Source: Sulfomarinibacter sp963741385
Lineage (GTDB): Bacteria; Acidobacteriota; Thermoanaerobaculia; Thermoanaerobaculales; Sulfomarinibacteraceae
NCBI GenBank assembly: GCA_963741385.1
Contig: CAVUHO010000003.1
Location: forward strand, 310,001-374,000
Direction of reading: 5' to 3'
Length of the DNA: 64,000 nt
Below the pieces are notes generated by a model, which worked only from the letters and a program-made list of their open reading frames with translations, ran no database searches and was not told the origin of the DNA. This document shows positions 58,132-64,000 of the stretch, in pieces; the first letter of the stretch is position 1, and each line of letters opens with the position of its first letter. Made by a program: the position numbers and the translations under genes.

Positions 58132-59057
58132 GCCGACTGACGGTGACCGTTCCCGCCAAAATCAATCTTCACCTTCAGGTCCTGGGACTGCGAGGGGACG
58201 GCCACCACGAGGTCTGGACACTGTTCCAGAGTGTCGGCCTCGCCGATGAACTCGCCTTCGACGACCACCCCGGCGGCGCGGTGACGCTGACGGTGGAACC
58301 CGCCGGCGCTGCTCCCACCGGAAATGACAATCTGGTGGTGCACGCGGTTTCAGCCCTTCGCGAGCGGACGGGCGCCACGAACGGTGCGACGATCCGCCTG
58401 CGCAAACGGATTCCGGTCGGCGCTGGACTCGGAGGGGGTTCTGCCGACGCTGCGGCCGCTCTCGCCGCGCTGGACCGTCTCTGGAATCTGCACCTGTCGC
58501 CCGCGGCCCTGGCCGATCTGGCAGCAGGTGTGGGGGCGGATGTGGCGTTTTTTCTCCACGGCGGGTTCGCTCTCGGTCGCGGTCGAGGCGAAGACGTCGA
58601 ACCGCTGCCGGATCTGCGGCCTCTCGCGGTCGTGATCGCCGTGCCGCCGATCGAAGTTTCCACTGCAATGGCCTTTGCCGAAGCGGGTCGCCGGTTGACC
58701 TCTCGAGAGCCTGAGGCTACTGTAGAGGCCTTCGTGGCGGGCCATCGCGAGGGTGGTGTGGGGGACCCGCCATGGGGGGATCTGTGCAACGACTTCGAGG
58801 AGGTCGTTGCCGGGCAGTGGCCGGTTATCGGGCGGGTCGTCCGTGCGGTGCGGGCAACCGGGCCGTTATACGCAGCGGTCACCGGTTCGGGAGCGGCGGT
58901 TTTCGGGATATATTCTGGTCTCCCGGCGGCCCGCCGGGCCGCGCAGGAGATCGGGAGCGGGTGGCGGGTGCATGTGGTTTCGACTCTGGGACGGCGGCAG
59001 GCCCGCGTGCTGGATCGCCGGAGCGAGCATCGAGAGGAGGAGCGATCGTGGAAGTGA
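58128..59057 (+). CDS. ispE: 4-diphosphocytidyl-2-C-methyl-D-erythritol kinase
   Basis: A 309-residue GHMP kinase of the MEP isoprenoid pathway. VPAKINLHLQVLGLRGDGHH at the N-terminus holds the catalytic Lys, followed by the ATP loop PVGAGLGGGSADAAAAL and, near the end, VTGSGAAVFGIY. GTG start overlapping the lipoprotein stop. The C-terminal tail is charged and overlaps the spoVG start. Confidence 0.94.
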   Translation: MSRLTVTVPAKINLHLQVLGLRGDGHHEVWTLFQSVGLADELAFDDHPGGAVTLTVEPAGAAPTGNDNLVVHAVSALRERTGATNGATIRLRKRIPVGAGLGGGSADAAAALAALDRLWNLHLSPAALADLAAGVGADVAFFLHGGFALGRGRGEDVEPLPDLRPLAVVIAVPPIEVSTAMAFAEAGRRLTSREPEATVEAFVAGHREGGVGDPPWGDLCNDFEEVVAGQWPVIGRVVRAVRATGPLYAAVTGSGAAVFGIYSGLPAARRAAQEIGSGWRVHVVSTLGRRQARVLDRRSEHREEERSWK

Positions 59058-59443
59058 CCGAGGTGCGAATCAGCCCAGCCAAGGGCGGCAAGGTGTGTGC
59101 CTTCGCCAGCATCGTGTTTGACGACTGCTTTATCGTCAACGACCTGCGTGTGGTCGAGGGCAGGGAGGGTCAGGTCTTTGTGATGATGCCGGCGCGCAAG
59201 ACCCGCAACGGTCAGATGCGAGACGTCGCCCACCCGTTGGACAGTGCCACCAGGGAGCTGATCGAGAAAAAGGTCCTGGAGGAGTTCGCGACGGCGGTCG
59301 AAAACAGGGCCGTGGCGGATCGCAGCCCGAAGGGCGGCGGCAAGGAGGGCCAGGAGTCGGTGATCGATCGCTTGTCGAGCAAGCTGTTCAACGACGAGTT
59401 CTGGATCAATGATGCGCCGACGGCGGACATCCCCAGGGAGTGA
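59048..59443 (+). CDS. spoVG: SpoVG-family RNA/DNA-binding protein
   Basis: 131 residues. The first 85 match SpoVG (EVTEVRISPAKGGKVCAFAS, VFVMMPARKTRNGQMRDVAH) and the remainder is a charged extension of about 45 residues. SpoVG proteins bind nucleic acids and affect several processes in Firmicutes, Borrelia and others. Here it is joined to ispE through overlap, with GAGGAGGAG before the GTG. The same ispE-spoVG-tRNA-prs order is known in deltaproteobacteria. Confidence 0.92.
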   Translation: MEVTEVRISPAKGGKVCAFASIVFDDCFIVNDLRVVEGREGQVFVMMPARKTRNGQMRDVAHPLDSATRELIEKKVLEEFATAVENRAVADRSPKGGGKEGQESVIDRLSSKLFNDEFWINDAPTADIPRE

Positions 59444-59608
59444 AGGTGAGCCCGAGTATCTCACCGGCCTTCTGGTACGGCCCGGAGGCTGCAGCACTCG
59501 GTGACGATTGCTGCGATCGGACCGGTCGATGTCCCGGCGGTGTCGATCCCATTCATGCGAGTCCGCACTGTGGGGTCCGGCAGCGTCCGGGGTTGATCCA
59601 AAATCGGT
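59444..59608. other. Spacer without recognised features
   Basis: About 165 bases after spoVG before the tRNA promoter; I see no gene, terminator or repeat in it. Confidence 0.4.
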
Positions 59609-59614
59609 TATACT
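59609..59614 (+). promoter_or_regulatory. -10 box of tRNA-Gln
   Basis: TATACT eleven bases before the mature tRNA 5' end. No clear -35. Confidence 0.55.
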
Positions 59615-59624
59615 CTGCGGCGCT

Positions 59625-59699
59625 TGGGGCGTCGGCAAGCGGTAAGCCACCGGTCTTTGGATCCGGCATTCGTAGGTTCGAATCCTACCGCCCCAGCCA
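59625..59699 (+). tRNA. trnQ: tRNA-Gln (UUG)
   Basis: 75 bases including encoded CCA. The acceptor TGGGGCG pairs with CGCCCCA, the D arm is GGC...GCC, and the T arm is GTAGG-TTCGAAT-CCTAC. The anticodon loop CTTTGGA gives UUG. The discriminator base is G. The lowest pair of the anticodon stem is U-U, and position 37 is G rather than the more common A. Confidence 0.95.
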
Positions 59700-59712
59700 C
59701 GGCTGAAGAATC

Positions 59713-60660
59713 ATGCTGAAAGAGCAACCACTTCTGGTCTTTTCCGGTCGCGCCAACCCGGCGCTGACGGAGTCGATCTGCGGATACCTGCAGATCGAGA
59801 TGGGAAGGGTGCGCCTCGGTAATTTCTCAGACGGCGAGCTTTTCTGCCAGATCGAAGAGAATGCCCGCGGTTCGGATGTTTTCATCGTTCAGCCCACCGG
59901 CCCGCCGCCCAACGAGAGCCTGATGGAACTGCTCATCATGCTCGACGCGTTTCGTCGGGCGTCGCCCTCGAGAGTCTGCGTCGTCATGCCATACATGGGG
60001 TATGCCCGCCAGGACCGCAAGGACGCTCCACGGGTTCCCATCACCGCCAAGCTGGTTGCCAACCTGATCACTACAGCGGGTGCGACCCGAGTGCTCACCA
60101 TCGACCTGCACGCGGCCCAGATCCAGGGTTTTTTCGATATCCCGGTGGACCATCTGTATGCCGCTCCGGTGCTCATCGAGGCCATCCGGCGCAAGGGGCT
60201 CGCGAACCCGATGCTGGTCTCACCCGATGCCGGCGGCGTCGAGCGGGCGCGTGCGTTTGCCAAGCGGCTCAAGGTCGACCTCGCCATCATGGACAAACGC
60301 CGCCCGGAGGCCAACCGCGCAGAGATCATGAACGTCATCGGTAACGTCGAAGGCTATGACTGCGTGATTGTTGACGACATCATCGACACCGCGGGCACCC
60401 TGGTGCACTCAGCCGAAGCCCTGATCGAGCGTGGCGCAAGGTCGGTCTACGCGACCGGCGTCCACCCGGTGTTTTCGGGTCCGGCAATCGATCGAATCAA
60501 CGCATCACCGATCGAAAAGGTCATGGTCACCGACACCCTGGCCCTCAGCGAAAAGGCGAGAGCCTGCCCAAAGGTGGAACAGCTGTCGTTGGCGGTTCTC
60601 CTTGGCGAGGCCATCCGTCGTATCCACGAAGGCGCGTCGGTTTCGAGCCTTTTTGTCTAG
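59713..60660 (+). CDS. prs: Ribose-phosphate pyrophosphokinase
   Basis: A 315-residue PRPP synthase with FSDGELFCQIEENARGSDVF, the ATP/Mg region MPYMGYARQDRKDAPRVPIT, DLHAAQIQGFFDIPVDHLYA and the PRPP loop CVIVDDIIDTAGTL. Makes PRPP for nucleotides, His and Trp. The ATG is 13 bases after the tRNA, so tRNA processing would leave a very short leader; GAAGAA is the only ribosome-site-like element. Confidence 0.96.
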   Translation: MLKEQPLLVFSGRANPALTESICGYLQIEMGRVRLGNFSDGELFCQIEENARGSDVFIVQPTGPPPNESLMELLIMLDAFRRASPSRVCVVMPYMGYARQDRKDAPRVPITAKLVANLITTAGATRVLTIDLHAAQIQGFFDIPVDHLYAAPVLIEAIRRKGLANPMLVSPDAGGVERARAFAKRLKVDLAIMDKRRPEANRAEIMNVIGNVEGYDCVIVDDIIDTAGTLVHSAEALIERGARSVYATGVHPVFSGPAIDRINASPIEKVMVTDTLALSEKARACPKVEQLSLAVLLGEAIRRIHEGASVSSLFV

Positions 60661-60687
60661 TCAGAATCAACAAGGGAGATTCGCGAA

Positions 60688-61377
60688 ATGTCACTAAAGA
60701 GTCCAGAGATTACGATCACTGTTGAGATGAGGGAAGGCCGAGGTTCAGAAGAGGCCGGGAGACTGCGCCGGTCGGGACGGGTGCCTTCGGTCCTGTACGG
60801 TGGCGATCGCCCCCCGGTGGCGATTTCGGTCGACGAGCACTTCGTCAAGGAGATTCTGAAGAGCGCGTCGGGCGAGAACACCATTTTTCTGCTCAAGCTC
60901 AAGGACTCCGATGAGGAGCGCCTTGCCATGATCAAAGAGCTGCAGGTGAATCGCATCAGCGGCAAATTCATCCACATTGACTTCATCCGGATCACCCGCG
61001 GTCACAAGCTGAACGTGAAAATGCCGGTGGAGCTGATCGGTGATTGTGTGGGCGTCCGTCACGGCGGCCGGGTCGATTTCGTGTCCCGCGAAATCGAACT
61101 CGAAATCTTGCCGAAGGACATGTTCGACAAGTTCGTGCTCGACATCAGCAATCTCGACCTCGGGGAGCACTTCGCCGTTTCCGATCTCGCCGGCCAGCTC
61201 CCGGAGGGCGCCAAGTTCCTCGATGATGAAACCCGCGTGGTAGTGGTTATCGAAGTGCCTCGTGCCGCGCCCGAAGGAGAAGAGGAAGGGGCGGCTGAGG
61301 TGGCGTTGGGTGCCGGTTCGGCGTCTGAGCCGGAGCTCATCGGTAAGGGTAAGGGCGACGCCGCGGAGTCCGAGTAG
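60688..61377 (+). CDS. rplY: 50S ribosomal protein L25 (Ctc type)
   Basis: 229 residues. The N-terminal L25 domain (GSEEAGRLRRSGRVPSVLYG) binds 5S rRNA, and the beta C-terminal TL5/Ctc domain (VMPVELIGDCVGV-like KMPVELIGDCVGVRHGGRVD) follows, ending in an acidic Ala/Gly tail. GGGAGA precedes the ATG. Standard neighbour of prs and pth. Confidence 0.95.
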   Translation: MSLKSPEITITVEMREGRGSEEAGRLRRSGRVPSVLYGGDRPPVAISVDEHFVKEILKSASGENTIFLLKLKDSDEERLAMIKELQVNRISGKFIHIDFIRITRGHKLNVKMPVELIGDCVGVRHGGRVDFVSREIELEILPKDMFDKFVLDISNLDLGEHFAVSDLAGQLPEGAKFLDDETRVVVVIEVPRAAPEGEEEGAAEVALGAGSASEPELIGKGKGDAAESE

Positions 61378-61411
61378 CAGCCGACCGGTACAGTCGCTGG
61401 CGAGCTGAACC

Positions 61412-62020
61412 ATGACCGTCGATCTGGTTCTTGGTTTGGGCAATCCCGGGGAGGCGTACGCCCACACCCGCCACAACGCCGGTTTCGACGTCCTGGGCAA
61501 AGTCCTGAGGCGGCGGGGGCGGGGAGAGTGGCTCACCCGCCCCGGGTGTGAATTGGCCGTGGTCACGCCGGGGCGGATGGTCGTGCTCGCGCGCCCGTTG
61601 ACGTACATGAATCGCTCGGGCGGAGTGGTGCAGGCACTGCTGGACGGGTTCGGGCTCGAGCCCGAAAATCTGCTGGTCGTGGTCGACGACATCGACCTGC
61701 CATTGGGTGCGCTGCGTCTCCGCGCCCGCGGTGGACCTGGAACCCACAACGGCCTTCGAGATGTCTGCGATTCGATCGGCACGACGTTTCCGAGGCTGCG
61801 GGTCGGGGTTCGCGGTTCGGTCATCGAGGGGGACCTGGCTGATTATGTGCTCGGGCGTTTCGATGCCGACGAAATTGACCTCGCCGAGGCAACGATTGAA
61901 CGCGCTGCAGATGCGGTCGAATCAACCCTCCGGATCGGCGTCGAGCGGACCATGAACACCGTCAATCGTCAACGATTCCGGGTCGAAACAGCCGGGGGCT
62001 GTTTCAACCCGGAATCGTGA
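61412..62020 (+). CDS. pth: Peptidyl-tRNA hydrolase
   Basis: 202 residues. Rescues tRNA from dropped-off peptides. GLGNPGEAYAHTRHNAGFDV contains the catalytic His, PLTYMNRSGG and VVVDDIDLPLGALRLRARGG (catalytic Asp) follow, then GPGTHNGLRDVCDSIGTTFP. The last 16 residues are encoded within a 21-base-arm palindrome and the 3' end overlaps the convergent UspA gene by 17 bases. Confidence 0.94.
   Translation: MTVDLVLGLGNPGEAYAHTRHNAGFDVLGKVLRRRGRGEWLTRPGCELAVVTPGRMVVLARPLTYMNRSGGVVQALLDGFGLEPENLLVVVDDIDLPLGALRLRARGGPGTHNGLRDVCDSIGTTFPRLRVGVRGSVIEGDLADYVLGRFDADEIDLAEATIERAADAVESTLRIGVERTMNTVNRQRFRVETAGGCFNPES
61973..62017. terminator. Palindrome across the shared 3' ends of pth and the UspA gene
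   Basis: The 21-base arms (left CGATTCCGGGTCGAAACAGC...) match at 20 positions around a GGG loop. Because both genes end inside it, it can fold at the 3' end of either transcript. Confidence 0.6.
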
Positions 62021-62891
62021 GCATCGGCACGCGGCACCGGCGCAACACCGATTCCGCAACTGATCCCAACAGGATGTGTTCGAGCCCGGAGAGCCCGCGC
62101 GTGGCCATGACGACGAGGTCGAACTTCTCCGGGTCGACGTACGCCGTGATGGTGTCGGACGCCCGCCCCACCGCGACGGCGGTGTGAATCGGAACGGTTT
62201 CCGAGAACTGGGCGGCCGTCTTTTGCAGCGCCTCCTCCGATCGGGTCCTGAGGCGCCCCATGAGGTCGTCGGGCAACAGGTCGACCGCGTAGAACTCGGG
62301 GTAAACAACCGGTTCGACGACGTGGAGCAGGGTGATCTCGGCGCCCAGCGCGCCCGCCCACTCGACCGCGTTCCCGATCGCTGCGGTCGAAGCCGTGGAG
62401 AAGTCGTGGGGCACGAGGATTCGCCGTATCCCCTCCGGGTTGATGGCCGCATCCGAGCGGACCGTGAGGACCGGGACCGTCGAGGTGCGGACCACCCTTT
62501 CCGCCACCGATCCCAGCAGGAGGTGTGACAAGCCGCGGCGCCCGTGGGTGCCCATGACGATGAGGTCGCAGCCGAGACTGGTAGCACTCTCCACGATGGT
62601 CTCGCCCGGGGCGATGCCCCGGACCAGATGCGAGGTGATCTCGATCCCGGTCCTGGATTCGGCGTCGTTCTCCATGACCGTGCGCCGGGTCTCGTCGGTG
62701 CTCGCCATCAACTCATCGAGGTGGCGGCGGTGCTCTTTTTCGAGGTGGACGTCGTCGAGAACCACGACGACGTGCACCATGCGGAGGTGAGCGCCGAACC
62801 CCCGACAGAGGTCGCGCGCCATCTTGGCCGCCTTGTCGGCAGTCGGGGAAAAATCGGTTGCGGCAAGGATCGTCTTCGGGATAACGGCCAT
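62004..62891 (-). CDS. Tandem universal stress protein (UspA x2)
   Basis: 295 residues made of two Usp domains. Each carries the ATP-binding pattern G-x2-G-x9-G-S: THGRRGLSHLLLGSVAERVV in the first and TRGLSGLEHILLGSVAESVL in the second. Usp proteins accumulate under stress; the tandem form is common in environmental bacteria. GGAGG precedes the ATG at 62891. Follows the amidohydrolase with 11 bases between them, so the two are probably co-transcribed. Confidence 0.9.
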   Translation of the reverse strand: MAVIPKTILAATDFSPTADKAAKMARDLCRGFGAHLRMVHVVVVLDDVHLEKEHRRHLDELMASTDETRRTVMENDAESRTGIEITSHLVRGIAPGETIVESATSLGCDLIVMGTHGRRGLSHLLLGSVAERVVRTSTVPVLTVRSDAAINPEGIRRILVPHDFSTASTAAIGNAVEWAGALGAEITLLHVVEPVVYPEFYAVDLLPDDLMGRLRTRSEEALQKTAAQFSETVPIHTAVAVGRASDTITAYVDPEKFDLVVMATRGLSGLEHILLGSVAESVLRRCRVPMLTIPG

Positions 62892-62902
62892 GGTCGCCTC
62901 CT

Positions 62903-64000
62903 TCAGTTCGAACGAATGGTCTCCGAGAACTCCCGGGCCTGGCCTTCGATCCGGTCGAGATCGAGGGTCTGGAGGGCGCGATTCCGCACGATGATACGGC
63001 CGCGGATCACGACGTGTCGGACATCGGTCGCGCGGGCGGCAAAAACGAGGTGGGAAAATGGGTCGTACATGGGTGCGGCATGGGGGCCTTCGACCTTGAC
63101 GCAGATGAGGTCCGCCTCGCGACCTTCAGTCAGGGTGCCGATCCGGTCTGAGAGCCCGAGAACCCTCGCACCCTGGACGGTTGCCATCTCGATCATCGCC
63201 CGGGCCGGCAGAACCGTCGGGTCGCCGGTGGTTCCCTTGTGAAGGAGGGCCGCGAGCTGCATTTCGCGCAGGAGGTCGAGGGTATTGTTGGAAGCTGCAC
63301 CGTCTGTCCCCAGACCGACCTTGACACCCGCGGCCACCAACGCCGGCACCGGCGAGATTCCCGATCCGAGCTTGAGGTTGCTGACCGGGTTGTGGGAGAC
63401 CCCGACCTCGAACTCGGCCAGGATATCGATGTCCTCGGGAGACACGTGGACGCAGTGGGCGGCCACCGTACGATCTGAAAGCACGCCGAGATTGGCGAGG
63501 TAGGCGACCGGCGACATGCCCTTTTCGGCGAGCAGCTGTTCCACCTCCCAGGAGGTCTCCGACAGGTGGATCTGCATCGGCACGCCGAACTCCTCGGCGA
63601 GTTCCGCTTCTCGCACCAGATCCTTCGCGCCGACGCTGTAGGGGGAATGGGCGGCCACGGAAGGGACGATCAGCGGGTGTTTGCGGTAGGCCTCGATGAG
63701 ATCGCGCTGTTTTTCGATCATCTCGTCGCTGGTGGCGCAGCGGGGGGTGGGGAACCCGATCAGCGATTCGGCGACGACGCCCCGCATCCCGGCGTCCGCC
63801 AGCACCGCGCAGACCTCGTCCCCGAAGAAGTACATATCGGTCGTGGTGGTGACCCCGCCCAGCAGCTGCTCGGCCGCCGCCAATTCGGTTCCGAGACGCA
63901 CCACATCACGGTTGATGTGTTCCTTCTCGGCCGGCCAGATGTGTTCCTCGAGCCACTGTTTGAGGGGCAGGTCGTCGGCGATCCCGCGGAGAACCGTCAT
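62903..64000 (-). CDS. Amidohydrolase, MTA/SAH deaminase-like (5' end outside window)
   Basis: The visible 365 residues match the C-terminal part of the ATZ/TRZ amidohydrolase group: SVAAHSPYSVGAKDLVREAE, PMQIHLSETSWEVE, TVAAHCVHVSPEDI and KVGLGTDGAASNNTLDLLRE, which supply three of the metal ligands and the catalytic Glu/Asp. The first HxH strand must lie beyond the window end. Relatives deaminate 5'-methylthioadenosine, S-adenosylhomocysteine or guanine; MtaD-like is the best guess. Confidence 0.85.
   Translation of the reverse strand: MTVLRGIADDLPLKQWLEEHIWPAEKEHINRDVVRLGTELAAAEQLLGGVTTTTDMYFFGDEVCAVLADAGMRGVVAESLIGFPTPRCATSDEMIEKQRDLIEAYRKHPLIVPSVAAHSPYSVGAKDLVREAELAEEFGVPMQIHLSETSWEVEQLLAEKGMSPVAYLANLGVLSDRTVAAHCVHVSPEDIDILAEFEVGVSHNPVSNLKLGSGISPVPALVAAGVKVGLGTDGAASNNTLDLLREMQLAALLHKGTTGDPTVLPARAMIEMATVQGARVLGLSDRIGTLTEGREADLICVKVEGPHAAPMYDPFSHLVFAARATDVRHVVIRGRIIVRNRALQTLDLDRIEGQAREFSETIRSN

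Noticed and set aside
58128..64000. Sporulation locus, because of spoVG and the SpoIID protein at the other end
   Set aside because: Both families are widespread in non-sporulators and no other sporulation gene is here.

Overview
The window is GC-rich and densely coded on both strands. It looks like the chromosome of a Gram-negative, non-pathogenic heterotroph, and I infer phylum Acidobacteriota (perhaps the Thermoanaerobaculia/Holophagae side). The pointers are a secreted VWA protein of the acidobacterial VWFA-related type (2794-3693), an outer-membrane barrel ending in Phe, a DsbD, secreted and lipid-anchored proteins, SpoVG and SpoIID homologues without other sporulation genes, and the large number of intergenic palindromes. 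I see no transposase, phage gene, CRISPR array, rRNA or biosynthetic cluster. This is a core-genome region whose unusual content lies mostly between the genes.

Layout. 1-5 kb: SpoIID/LytB protein (cut by the window edge), methylmalonyl-CoA epimerase, a small conserved unknown, the VWA protein, a repeat-filled gap and a small barrel protein. 4.6-9.4 kb (minus): an ECF sigma / anti-sigma / UPF0145 operon, thiol peroxidase, free-Met-sulfoxide reductase and an unusually long ArgS. 9.8-17.6 kb: YfhO-like membrane protein (minus), then argF, a LYS9-type saccharopine dehydrogenase, a MATE exporter and class I aldolase. 17.7-30.3 kb (minus): an acyl-CoA dehydrogenase behind a FadR-like operator, then the classic rimP-nusA-infB-ylxP-rbfA-nrnA-truB-rpsO-pnp operon, whose leader carries a terminator-like hairpin. 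30.6-40.2 kb: a MidA-type methyltransferase (plus), then minus-strand proS, a zinc-ribbon TPR protein, hbd, trxA, an FAD oxidoreductase, a secreted unknown and a LuxR-type regulator. 40.3-45.5 kb (plus): ffh-rpsP-khpA-rimM-trmD-dsbD. 45.5-49.1 kb (minus): birA, a response regulator with a long acidic linker, a degenerate crotonase and recO. 49.5-55.3 kb: NhaC-type antiporter, infC with an apparent AUC start, queG, a secreted propeller protein and a DEAD-box helicase. 55.5-64 kb: TPR protein, LolB-like lipoprotein, ispE, spoVG, tRNA-Gln, prs, rplY, pth (plus), then a tandem UspA and an amidohydrolase cut by the window end (minus).

How it works together. The two ribosome/translation operons (20.2-30.3 kb and 40.3-43.7 kb), infC, rplY, pth, queG, proS, argS and tRNA-Gln form a translation and RNA-maturation core. 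mce, the acyl-CoA dehydrogenase, hbd and the crotonase-like protein point to fatty-acid or propionyl/butyryl-CoA metabolism. tpx, msrC, trxA and dsbD handle thiol redox.

The most interesting signals are non-coding. (1) A family of long palindromic intergenic repeats, in tandem pairs at 31.8 and 49.2 kb with diverged relatives at 3.7, 30.4 and 47.8 kb, whose arms differ between copies but remain self-complementary. (2) Genes without a Shine-Dalgarno whose start codon lies 6-9 nt after a TANNNT -10 box, implying frequent leaderless transcription. (3) Period-7 or period-8 micro-tandem repeats of changing unit sequence in at least nine spacers. (4) A promoter-terminator-start arrangement ahead of rimP-nusA-infB. 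(5) GCAATTC-bounded perfect hairpins around the acyl-CoA dehydrogenase gene.
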